Positions 17,133 to 23,675 of a DNA stretch of 64,000 nucleotides are shown one piece after another; positions within the stretch are counted from its first letter, which is position 1; every line of letters begins with the position of its first letter. This DNA comes from Verrucomicrobiia bacterium (GTDB taxonomy: Bacteria > Verrucomicrobiota > Verrucomicrobiia > Verrucomicrobiales > Akkermansiaceae). The stretch lies in the NCBI GenBank assembly GCA_030431475.1, contig JAUIJD010000002.1, positions 124,001 through 188,000 on the forward strand, read 5' to 3'. Below the pieces are notes generated by a model. The model saw only the letters and a program-made list of their open reading frames with translations, had not been told where the DNA came from and ran no database searches. The translations under genes and the position numbers were made by a program.

Positions 17133-18284
17133 ATGCAAGTCCCCTCGCTTCAACCGTATTTCGAAACATTCGGGCACGATGCTGCTCCTCACTCGGGCGC
17201 GGTCAACGCCGCCGCGGGAGCCACGATCGAACGCGCCTTGAAGAGCCCCGTGGAAGCTCCGGGACGCGGCATTCTGCTCATGGCTCCGCGTGCGGGATTC
17301 GGGAAGACCCACCTCCTCGAGCAGCTCCGCCGCGGGCTGGCGGGAAGCCACGAGTTTCTACCCCTGCGCCCGCTCGACGGCCGGCATGTCGATCCGGCTG
17401 CCGCGATCGAGGACGCCTTGCGCGGCCTGACGCGGCCGCTGCCTGCGTCGGGCGGCCTGACCCATCTCGACCTCCACGCCCGCCATTTGTTCGCCCGGGG
17501 TCTTGAGCCGCTGGTGGTCTCGGGGGAGGTGCCCTGCCAGGACCGGGAGGCCGCCGCCGAGGCCCTGCGCCGGCGTCCGGTGGAAACCTTCGACTTTCAT
17601 CATCCGCAGGCGGTCACGGCCCACTGGACCCGCGAGAACTTTGAAGTGCTCGGACCGCGTCTGTCGCTTGAGATCAGCCGGCTGACCGAGGGATCGCTCA
17701 ACCAGACCGCCTTCTGGGTGGCCGCGCTTTTCCACTACGCCGTCGCCTCACCGGAGAACCCGGGGCGTTCCGGGCGGCTTCTTCAGACGGCGGCGGACGG
17801 GGCCGATGCCGAACGTTTCGGCACGCTGCTGGCGCTGCTTTCCAGACTGCGTCGGGTGGTGGTGGTGGTGGACGACCTCGAGGGGGTGCATGGAGATCCC
17901 GACGGGGCCCGCCGGGTGGCCGGTTTCCTTGCGACGGTTCGGCAGGAGGCGCCGCGGGTGGATCTCATCGTTTCGGTGAACGACGACGTGTGGGAGAGTT
18001 CCTTCGTTCCCGCGCTGAGCGGGGGTCTCCGGGATCGCCTCTCGGAGTTGCCCGTGCGGCTGGGAACGCTCGACGACGAACGGCTGCTGTCACTCCTCGC
18101 CGGGCGTGGAATCGCGGACCCTCGGGCGCTGGTTCGTCGGCTCGGGTTGTCGCCCGAGGACCTCTACGCCCGTCGTGTCCTCCAACGGGCGGCCGAGCTC
18201 ATCCAGAGGGAGCCGGAACTTGCTTCCGGTGGAGAGTCGGCTTCCGGACCAGCCGACGACGGAAGCCGGCGGAACGGCGAGTAA
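17133..18284 (+). CDS. P-loop ATPase of unknown role
   Basis: 383 residues, cytoplasmic. The Walker A is visible in LMAPRAGFGKTHLLEQ (about residues 49-64) and the Walker B in VVVVVDDLEGVHGD (about 246-259). There is an arginine-rich C-terminal half that could be a lid or winged-helix region. The shape is that of an AAA/STAND-type or DnaA-like loader ATPase. It follows the AsmA-like protein by 64 bp and precedes tRNA-Asn. The function is not known to me. Confidence 0.7.
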   Translation: MQVPSLQPYFETFGHDAAPHSGAVNAAAGATIERALKSPVEAPGRGILLMAPRAGFGKTHLLEQLRRGLAGSHEFLPLRPLDGRHVDPAAAIEDALRGLTRPLPASGGLTHLDLHARHLFARGLEPLVVSGEVPCQDREAAAEALRRRPVETFDFHHPQAVTAHWTRENFEVLGPRLSLEISRLTEGSLNQTAFWVAALFHYAVASPENPGRSGRLLQTAADGADAERFGTLLALLSRLRRVVVVVDDLEGVHGDPDGARRVAGFLATVRQEAPRVDLIVSVNDDVWESSFVPALSGGLRDRLSELPVRLGTLDDERLLSLLAGRGIADPRALVRRLGLSPEDLYARRVLQRAAELIQREPELASGGESASGPADDGSRRNGE

Positions 18285-18363
18285 AGGGGCACATTTTTCC
18301 CTTGCCTCCGGTCCGCGCCTGACGGCATCTTCCCGCCCGCCCCGCAAGGGGTGATTCAAACAA

Positions 18364-18438
18364 TCCGGTGTAGCTCAGCGGTAGAGCGGGTGGCTGTTAA
18401 CCACTAGGTCCTTGGTTCGATCCCAAGCGCCGGAGCCA
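18364..18438 (+). tRNA. tRNA-Asn (GTT), CCA encoded
   Basis: It folds as a standard cloverleaf. The acceptor is TCCGGTG (18364-18370) paired with CGCCGGA (18428-18434), the D arm is GCTC...GAGC, and the anticodon loop is CTGTTAA with anticodon GTT. The T arm is CTTGG-TTCGATC-CCAAG, with discriminator G and encoded CCA (18436-18438). The gene is intact even though it is the integration target of the following element, because the element brought its own copy of the 3' part. A weak TTGCCT-N17-GCATCT promoter lies at 18302-18330. Confidence 0.97.
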
Positions 18439-18480
18439 ATGGAAAGCCCTGATCCTCAATGGATTGGGGCTTTCGCCTTT
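18405..18480. repeat. Attachment-site direct repeat, tRNA-proximal
   Basis: 76 bp identical to 22855-22930 except T18460 versus A22910, which lies in the loop of the terminator hairpin. It covers the tRNA from the anticodon 3' side through the T arm and acceptor, plus 42 bp downstream. Crossover by the integrase must have occurred somewhere within it. Confidence 0.9.
18442..18480 (+). terminator. Rho-independent terminator of tRNA-Asn (copied by the element)
   Basis: A 14-bp stem (18442-18455 with 18461-18474, including two G-T wobbles) has a 5-base loop and is followed by GCCTTT. The same hairpin recurs at 22892-22930 with a longer T run. Confidence 0.75.
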
Positions 18481-18495
18481 CTGGGTGTAGGGGTC

Positions 18496-18520
18496 GGTAT
18501 AGGCACCGATTCTAGGCACT
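18496..18520. promoter_or_regulatory. Putative integrase arm-type sites, left end
   Basis: GGTATAGGCAC (18496-18506) and TCTAGGCA (18511-18518) lie just inside the proximal repeat. The same two words occur at the other end of the element beside the integrase start. Placement at both element ends fits recombinase/excisionase arm-binding sites. Confidence 0.5.
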
Positions 18521-18546
18521 CCCGGAGTGTTTCCCGCATTTCGGGC

Positions 18547-19329
18547 TCACTTCGGCAGGAAATCCAGCAGGCTCCGGGCGTCGCTCGCCGGTGGTTCCCA
18601 CGCTTCCCGCCACCCGGCCGGGACGTTGGAGCAAATCCGGGGAGGGTAGGCGCGGCCGGCGGCTCGGGTGCTGCGGACGATCAGCCCGGCGGGGGGCTCC
18701 GGGATGGGGTCGGGCGGCGCGGTGAACATGTCCACCGCGTCCTGTGTCCATTCCCAGAATTCCCGCCGGCATGCCCCGACGATCTCGAGCGGGTCGCCGT
18801 CGAGTCGCCAGCGCGGGATTGTGAGATGGAGCGCGGGCGGCTGATAGAGCTCTGGGGCGATGTCCGGGCCGTCGAGGATCAGGGCGAGGATCTCGGCGGG
18901 GAGTCGGCGGGCCTCGCGCCTCAGGGCGTTCTCCGCGCTCTTGCGCACCCTCTTTGCTACCTGGTCACCGGCCACGAGGCGGAGCCACTGGAATTCCAAC
19001 TCGGTCACCCGCCAAGCCTCGCGACCGCGTGGCGGCTTCTGTGGCCAGTCGGCAACCTCGCTCGGGAGACGCCCGACGGTCTCGGAATCCCGGTGGCGGA
19101 GTAGGTCGCCCCAGAACGGCCAGCATTCGAAGGCGAGCCACTCGATCAACTCGCGTTCGTTCACGTTGCCATTGGGGCGGCATGCACCGCACCCTTGCGC
19201 CTTGGCCATGCTCAGGGCCTCCGATGGAAGGTTGAGGGCGGATGCGGCGGCGGCGAGGCTGGCAAAGGTTCGCTTTCGCGATGCGACGGGCGGGCAAGGG
19301 CGGGGTGTGTGTGGGTCTGGCATGGTCAT
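18547..19329 (-). CDS. Element protein with terminase-small-like N-terminal DNA-binding region
   Basis: 260 residues, last gene of the element's overlapping operon (its ATG overlaps the previous stop as ATGA). The N-terminal 70 residues (FASLAAAASALNLPSEALSMA, then GCGACRPNGNVNERELIEWL) resemble the DNA-binding region of some phage terminase small subunits or HTH proteins that read out a helix after a Pro/Gly turn. The remainder is Trp/Pro-rich with no recognised domain. If the N-terminal resemblance is real, it would support a phage-satellite lifestyle. I could not confirm it from sequence alone. Confidence 0.55.
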   Translation of the reverse strand: MTMPDPHTPRPCPPVASRKRTFASLAAAASALNLPSEALSMAKAQGCGACRPNGNVNERELIEWLAFECWPFWGDLLRHRDSETVGRLPSEVADWPQKPPRGREAWRVTELEFQWLRLVAGDQVAKRVRKSAENALRREARRLPAEILALILDGPDIAPELYQPPALHLTIPRWRLDGDPLEIVGACRREFWEWTQDAVDMFTAPPDPIPEPPAGLIVRSTRAAGRAYPPRICSNVPAGWREAWEPPASDARSLLDFLPK

Positions 19330-19637
19330 ATCTGGCGCTTTTTCGAGGTCTTGGCCGTCTCGGCTCGATCACTGGGGAAGGACCCGCGATCCGGTGGCGG
19401 GGAAGGGGAAGGCGTCCCCTTCCGGCGGCGGATGGCCTTTGCCTTCTCGAGAGCTACGGCAATCGCATCCTCGGCGGCTTTCTGGTCGATGCTCAGCAAG
19501 TGGAGCACGGCGCGGCCGGTGCTGTCGGGGTAGCTCCCCGGGGCGACAATCGCGAAGTTCACACCCTCGGCCCGGAGGTGCTCGGATTGTCCCTCGGTCA
19601 GCACGAGGCGCTCGGGCGGTTGTGGTTCCTGTTTCAT
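19326..19637 (-). CDS. Small element protein of unknown function
   Basis: 103 residues. It has a folded-looking N-terminal 70 residues (LVLTEGQSEHLRAEGVNFAI, then AVLHLLSIDQKAAEDAIAVA) and a Pro/Ser/Lys-rich tail. The helical stretch ending in KAKAIRRRKG may bind nucleic acid. Start and stop both overlap neighbours by four bases (ATGA), so translation is probably coupled. Confidence 0.55.
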   Translation of the reverse strand: MKQEPQPPERLVLTEGQSEHLRAEGVNFAIVAPGSYPDSTGRAVLHLLSIDQKAAEDAIAVALEKAKAIRRRKGTPSPSPPPDRGSFPSDRAETAKTSKKRQI

Positions 19638-20428
19638 CGGCTCGCGGGTGGGTCGAGGCTCAGGGTCTTCGGCTTCCGGCCTCCGATGTCCACAACGGGG
19701 CGCTCGGCTTGCGCTGGTTCATCCTGCCAGCCTCGATTCTTGATCCAGAGGTCGCAGGCGGGAACGAACTTCCCCGCGTCTTTGGTCCATTGCTCCTCTG
19801 TCTTCCAGAGTTGGAGCACGCGGAGCACTTCGGCAGGGTCGGGGCGCGGGGATAGCCGTTGCCATGCCCGGCGGGCTTTCTCGCGGGTGGAGCGGTTCCG
19901 CCCGGTGGCGGGGTAGGCTTCCCATATCGGCACGAGTTCCGCCGGCATCGCCCCCTTTTGGGGGCTCTGGGGGGTGGTCTGTTCCGGTTCTATCAGCTCG
20001 GATTGGGTACTGCTCGGGTCGGGTGCATCTGGACTGCTTCCGCCCGTCCCTTTGGGAGTCCTTGAAGGAGAGCTTTCGGCACTCTCATTCTTCCGCCACC
20101 TCTGGGCCGCTCGCGCCTTCCCTCCTTTCCTGCCCCCTTCGATCTTCTTGGACGTGATGCGTTCGCCCTCGATGTCGTAGGGTGAGAGTCGGAGGTCATC
20201 GCCTTCCCATTCCCACAAGGGGGAGGGCTGGCGGAGGATGTCGGGAGCTTCGATCCCGTGGCGCTGCCAGAACTTCGGCGGCATCCGCTTCGCTCCCTCG
20301 ATCCGTCCGCTGTTCATCTGCTTCGCGCAGAGAGCATGCAGGAAGAGCCACGTCGCCACCTGGTCGGCGCTGGCGATGGTGAAGGCTTCGCTTTCGAGGT
20401 CGGAGATATGGACGGCAAAGAACTTCAT
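19634..20428 (-). CDS. Phage/plasmid-type replication protein candidate
   Basis: 264 residues. The N-terminal 90 residues (DQVATWLFLHALCAKQMNSG, then PPKFWQRHGI and LWEWEGDDLRLSPYD) resemble the winged-helix N-domain of phage replication-initiation proteins. A Lys/Arg-rich GGRKGGKARAAQRWRK follows. The C-terminal part (IWEAYPATGRNRSTREKARR, then FVPACDLWIKNRGWQDE) has the pattern seen at the end of phage O/DnaD-like replication proteins. It is the central gene of the element operon and overlaps both neighbours by ATGA. The function is inferred from motif style; no catalytic site is expected in this class. Confidence 0.55.
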   Translation of the reverse strand: MKFFAVHISDLESEAFTIASADQVATWLFLHALCAKQMNSGRIEGAKRMPPKFWQRHGIEAPDILRQPSPLWEWEGDDLRLSPYDIEGERITSKKIEGGRKGGKARAAQRWRKNESAESSPSRTPKGTGGSSPDAPDPSSTQSELIEPEQTTPQSPQKGAMPAELVPIWEAYPATGRNRSTREKARRAWQRLSPRPDPAEVLRVLQLWKTEEQWTKDAGKFVPACDLWIKNRGWQDEPAQAERPVVDIGGRKPKTLSLDPPASR

Positions 20429-20712
20429 CCGCCGGCCCTCCCTTCCGTGTCGAGGTCGTCGAGGATGGAAAGCACGCGCTCGGCCTCGCGGCGGGACCGT
20501 CGCGGGGCTCGGCGCTCAACTCGCGGGTCGATGTCGAGGGGCCAGTCGTCATCCGGGAGGGGCCGGCCGGCTTCGATCCATGCGGCGTGTTCCGCTACCG
20601 TCACGCGGCGAGCTTGCCTTGGCCTCCCTTCGCCGGCATACTTCCCACGGGTCGCCACCCATTGCCCCGCGTCGCCTTTGCGGCCGGGGCGTTCTTGTGT
20701 CGGGTCGCTCAT
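20425..20712 (-). CDS. Small charged element protein of unknown function
   Basis: 95 residues, strongly charged, with Arg-rich stretches (RRAPRRSRREAERVL) and an acidic end. No domain is recognised. Its start overlaps the excisionase-like gene (ATGA at 20709-20712) and its stop overlaps the replication-like gene, placing it firmly in the same operon. Confidence 0.5.
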   Translation of the reverse strand: MSDPTQERPGRKGDAGQWVATRGKYAGEGRPRQARRVTVAEHAAWIEAGRPLPDDDWPLDIDPRVERRAPRRSRREAERVLSILDDLDTEGRAGG

Positions 20713-20999
20713 CCCTCGCCCCCTCCCCTGTTCGCGTTCATCGCCAGCGCGGAGGGGCTCCGCTCGATCCCGGCTTCAATCCACGAGTCGAGGGACTCCC
20801 GGAGGATCAGGCGCCGGCCTCGGCTGGTGCCTGGTCGGATCACGTTGGAAGAGGTCACGTGTCCATCCCGCACGAGAAGCTCGATCAGGGATTTCGAGAG
20901 TCCGCTGTAATGGGCGGCTTCCTTGATCCCGAACCACTTCGGCGGGATGGCTTCGGCAACGGCTTCGCGTGCCCCGGTCGGTTGGTATTTCTTCGCCAT
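20709..20999 (-). CDS. Excisionase/AlpA-like helix-turn-helix protein
   Basis: 96 residues. Residues about 20-75 form a MerR/excisionase-type winged helix: WFGIKEAAHYSGLSKSLIEL (a typical IKEAA..SG.S recognition helix), then an RRLILRESLDSWIEA wing and helix. It would act as a directionality factor or regulator of the element. It is the first gene of a five-gene minus-strand operon in which every junction is a 4-base ATGA overlap. Confidence 0.75.
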   Translation of the reverse strand: MAKKYQPTGAREAVAEAIPPKWFGIKEAAHYSGLSKSLIELLVRDGHVTSSNVIRPGTSRGRRLILRESLDSWIEAGIERSPSALAMNANRGGGEG

Positions 21000-21289
21000 G
21001 CCTACGCCTGACGGCGGCGCTCAGCGACTCGGCGGGCGGAGCAAAGCGGGCTTGGGCCGATCAGGTAGCCGCGCAAGGCTTAGAATCAGGCACCGGCCCG
21101 CTTAGCGGCGCTTTGTCGCTACTGCCCCCCCTTGTTTTCCCTTCGTTCCGTAGGCATGCAGCACCGTCCGGCGCTTTGTTTGGCGTTTTAACGCTCAGCG
21201 GCGCTTTGTAATGTTTCCCTGTAGTACCCGAGCCTTTGAGGCTCAGCGGCTTGAGGTGGGCTCGGCGCTTCGGTAGGGCTCTTCCTGCC
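21000..21289. promoter_or_regulatory. Element control region with repeated CGGCGCTTTGT words
   Basis: 290 bp without a gene, between the RHH-like gene and the excisionase-like operon. It holds three direct copies of CGGCGCTTTGT (21106-21116, 21169-21179, 21199-21209). CTCAGCG also appears three times (about 21020, 21194, 21242). Repeats of this kind can be iterons of a replication origin or operator sites. Its place just upstream of the operon that contains the replication-like gene fits either reading. Confidence 0.5.
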
Positions 21290-21496
21290 CTATTTCAGCC
21301 ACGGGCCGGAAAGGATCTCGCGTCGGTCGTCGTCGCCGGTTCCGTCGCTGGCCTTGAGAAGTTCCCTCCGGCTCCAATCCTCGATCGGCAGGCCGGCGCG
21401 GTTGGCGGCGCGGTTGATGCGCTCCATTTCCGCCGGGCTGAATCGAAAGGTGAGGACATGAACCGGAAACTCCGGGCGAGTCTGGCGCGGCTTCAT
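21290..21496 (-). CDS. Small RHH/CopG-like element protein
   Basis: 68 residues. A predicted beta strand followed by two helices (HVLTFRFSPAEMERINRAAN, then GLPIEDWSRRELLKAS) matches the layout of ribbon-helix-helix DNA-binding proteins. Its start overlaps the integrase stop by four bases (ATGA at 21493-21496), so both are co-translated. It may regulate the element or its integrase. Confidence 0.6.
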   Translation of the reverse strand: MKPRQTRPEFPVHVLTFRFSPAEMERINRAANRAGLPIEDWSRRELLKASDGTGDDDRREILSGPWLK

Positions 21497-22746
21497 GATC
21501 CGAGGGCTTCGAAGTTCGGGAGAGACTCAACGGCCCGGTCGAGGGCTTCATCGTGGTGGGTGTAGCGGGCATGCACTCCCGCGCTACTGTGGCCGGTGAG
21601 ACGCTGCCGCACGTCCGCGTGCACGTCGGCCTCGGCAAGCCACGAGGCGAAGCTGTGGCGCAGGCTGTGGAAGCTCCTGCGTTTCACCACGTCGCCGGCT
21701 TCGACAATCTCCCGCGCCACTCCGGCGCGTTCCATGATGCGGCGGAATTGGGTCGAGAGGGTGCCTGTCTTGCGCCCTGTCAGGCTGGGGAAGAGGTCGC
21801 CTTGCCGGTCCCCGATCCAGCGCAGGCACGGCGGCGTGAGCGGCACGGAAAGCGTCTTGCGGGTGCGCTTCGTCTTCTCCGGCCGGATCACGAGGCGGGA
21901 GCCTTGGAGGTGCTCGCGGCGAAGTCGGATCACGTCGCCCAAGCGCAGGCCGGTATGGGCGGCGATCAGGATGCACCCGCGCCACTCGTCGGGGGTGCTG
22001 GCGTGGTCGATCATGGCGCGGACTTCCTCAGCGGTGAAGGGGGCGCGTTCGGTGCTGTCGCTCGTCGGAAGTGCCCGGATTCCCTCGGCGGGGTTCACCT
22101 TGGCAAGATCCTGGGCAACCGCATCGCGGAGGGCGCGGCGGAGCGCGGCAAGGTCCATGTTCGCCGTTGCGGCCGTGATGGTCCGGGCGGGTTGGCGCTT
22201 CGCATTCTTCCGGCGTGGCGCGGAGCGCGGCCGGCGGGTCGCGGCAATCGGCATTTTCACGATCTTCCCAAGGGCTTTCTCGATGTCCGATTGCCGCAGG
22301 GCCCCCACGGGCGCCTTGGCAATCTTCGGCCCGAGAGCGGCGAGCATGCGGCGGCGCATGTCCTCATACACGAGGGCGGACTTGGCGGAGACGTGCGGGC
22401 GCTGGCGCTCGATCCATTCCCCAAGGTGCTCGGCAAGCGATACCTCGCGGAACGTCGGGTTGGCGGTCCGGTGCGCTTCGGTCAGCAGCTCCTCAAAGCG
22501 GGCGAGGGTGAGCTTGCCGGCGTCGGCCTCGCGCACTCCGATCTCGAGGATTGCGGCGAGCTTTCGGGGAAGGAATGCGTCGCCGCTCTGTCGCCGCTCG
22601 TGCTCCTTGGCTTCGAAGGTGGCGGCGATCTTCTCCGCCTCCCGCTTCTTCGTCGTGCCGGTCGTTTTCGAGACGCGCCGGCCCTCCGCGTTGAAATACT
22701 GGGCGTACCAGTTCGGGGACTTCGCTTGCTTGTAGAGGGTCGCCAT
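21493..22746 (-). CDS. int: Tyrosine site-specific integrase
   Basis: 417 residues. It catalyses site-specific recombination between the tRNA-Asn att sites. The N-terminal arm-binding segment (YAQYFNAEGRRVSKTTGTTK) is followed by a core-binding domain (about 105-210). The catalytic domain has Arg in AAHTGLRLGD near 266, HSLRHSFASWL near 355, and GHSSAGVHARYTH near 381 with the nucleophilic Tyr. All catalytic residues look intact, so the element may still be active. It starts 109 bp from the distal att repeat, with repeated words (22761-22817) covering its promoter region. Confidence 0.93.
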   Translation of the reverse strand: MATLYKQAKSPNWYAQYFNAEGRRVSKTTGTTKKREAEKIAATFEAKEHERRQSGDAFLPRKLAAILEIGVREADAGKLTLARFEELLTEAHRTANPTFREVSLAEHLGEWIERQRPHVSAKSALVYEDMRRRMLAALGPKIAKAPVGALRQSDIEKALGKIVKMPIAATRRPRSAPRRKNAKRQPARTITAATANMDLAALRRALRDAVAQDLAKVNPAEGIRALPTSDSTERAPFTAEEVRAMIDHASTPDEWRGCILIAAHTGLRLGDVIRLRREHLQGSRLVIRPEKTKRTRKTLSVPLTPPCLRWIGDRQGDLFPSLTGRKTGTLSTQFRRIMERAGVAREIVEAGDVVKRRSFHSLRHSFASWLAEADVHADVRQRLTGHSSAGVHARYTHHDEALDRAVESLPNFEALGS

Positions 22747-22760
22747 GGTTCCGGGGTGGG

Positions 22761-22817
22761 TCTAGGCATTGGTATAGGCACGAAAGACGCTCAACAAGGC
22801 TTTTCGGTGCCTATACC
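22761..22817. promoter_or_regulatory. Putative integrase arm-type sites, right end
   Basis: TCTAGGCAT (22761-22769) and GGTATAGGCAC (22771-22781) are followed by an inverted copy GTGCCTATACC (22807-22817). The words match those at 18496-18520. They lie immediately upstream of the integrase ATG, so binding there could also control integrase expression. Confidence 0.5.
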
Positions 22818-22854
22818 AGCCGCAAACCCTTGTAGAATAAGGGAAGCGGTCAAA

Positions 22855-22930
22855 TAGGTCCTTGGTTCGATCCCAAGCGCCGGAGCCAATGGAAAGCCCT
22901 GATCCTCAAAGGATTGGGGCTTTCGCCTTT
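22855..22930. repeat. Attachment-site direct repeat, tRNA-distal, with tRNA-Asn 3' remnant
   Basis: The second copy of the 76-bp repeat. Positions 22855-22888 are a displaced 3' fragment of the original tRNA-Asn (T arm, acceptor, CCA), which is not a functional tRNA by itself. The following hairpin ends in a better T tract (five T) than the proximal copy, consistent with this being the host's original terminator. Confidence 0.88.
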
Positions 22931-23024
22931 TTCGGGGGCGGGTGGTGCCGCCAGTTGTGAATGAGACCGCCTCTCGAAGGGGCCAACTCGTGGCGCTTGG
23001 GATGGGAAGGAGGCGCCTTCCGGT

Positions 23025-23483
23025 TCAGTCGAACAGGGGCTTGAGGTCGTCGTCCTCGGCGGCCATGCGGCGAAAGCCGGCGTCCCGCTCGATCGCCTGT
23101 TCCAGCAGGGCACCGGCGGCTTCAAGTTCGCCGGACACCGAGGCGTAGCAGGCGAGGTTGTAGAGGATCATGGGCTCTTCCGGATGCCGGTCACGGGCCT
23201 TGAGGAGAATCTCGCGTGCGGCATCGACGGACTCCGCCCGGCGAACGGCGTAGGCCCAGCTGATCCACCACTGGGCTTCATCCGGGGAGCGTGCCGCCCA
23301 TTTCCCTGCCAACTCACTCATCTCATCCCACTTCGACTGAAGGGAGAGAACGTGGCAGCAAAGGGTGGCGATGGCCTCGTGCTCGGGGTCCAGGTCCGAG
23401 AGCTCCTCCAGGGCCTCATCGTAGAGCTCGAGTTCCGTGAAGCCTTGGGCCGCCAGGATGCGTTTGCGGATGTCGTCGTCCAT
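23025..23483 (-). CDS. TPR-repeat protein
   Basis: 152 residues from the ATG at 23483 (MDDDIRKRILAAQGF). It consists of about four tetratricopeptide-like helical pairs, for example PMILYNLACYASVSGELEAA near 107-126. Probably soluble and cytoplasmic, acting in protein-protein contacts; the partner is unknown. It sits just outside the mobile element. A short hairpin (GGAAGG-AGGCG-CCTTCC, 23005-23021) follows the stop on the minus strand but lacks a T tract. Confidence 0.8.
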   Translation of the reverse strand: MDDDIRKRILAAQGFTELELYDEALEELSDLDPEHEAIATLCCHVLSLQSKWDEMSELAGKWAARSPDEAQWWISWAYAVRRAESVDAAREILLKARDRHPEEPMILYNLACYASVSGELEAAGALLEQAIERDAGFRRMAAEDDDLKPLFD

Positions 23484-23675
23484 CGTCGACGCGAGGGTTC
23501 GGATGGATGGGGAGCGGGTCAAGGACAGCTGCTCGTGCGAATCCGGCGGGCCCGGCCGCCTGCCGACTCGCGGAATCGGCTGGTAGAAGGGCAATTTCGC
23601 AAAGGAGGGGAACTCCGTCGTTTCGCGAAGGAATGGAACTCCGGCCATTCTCCCAGCCGATTCCGTTCATTGGGA

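Larger units (their letters stand above)
18405..22930. mobile_element. Small integrative element inserted in tRNA-Asn
   Basis: The region is bounded by 76-bp direct repeats (18405-18480 and 22855-22930, one mismatch, offset exactly 4,450 bp) that comprise the 3' half of tRNA-Asn and its terminator. Inside are seven genes, all on the minus strand: a tyrosine integrase at the distal end, a small RHH-like protein, an excisionase-like HTH protein, a small protein, a replication-like protein, another small protein and a 260-residue protein with a terminase-small-subunit-like N-terminus. There are no structural phage, conjugation or resistance genes. Size and content are those of a satellite-like or cryptic integrative element. 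Confidence 0.88.

Noticed and set aside
18405-22930. Element as an insertion sequence or transposon
   Set aside because: No transposase or terminal inverted repeats; the tyrosine integrase and tRNA-derived direct repeats point to site-specific integration instead.
23005-23021. Hairpin after the TPR gene as a Rho-independent terminator
   Set aside because: Only a 6-bp stem and no T tract on the minus strand, so I did not list it as a terminator.
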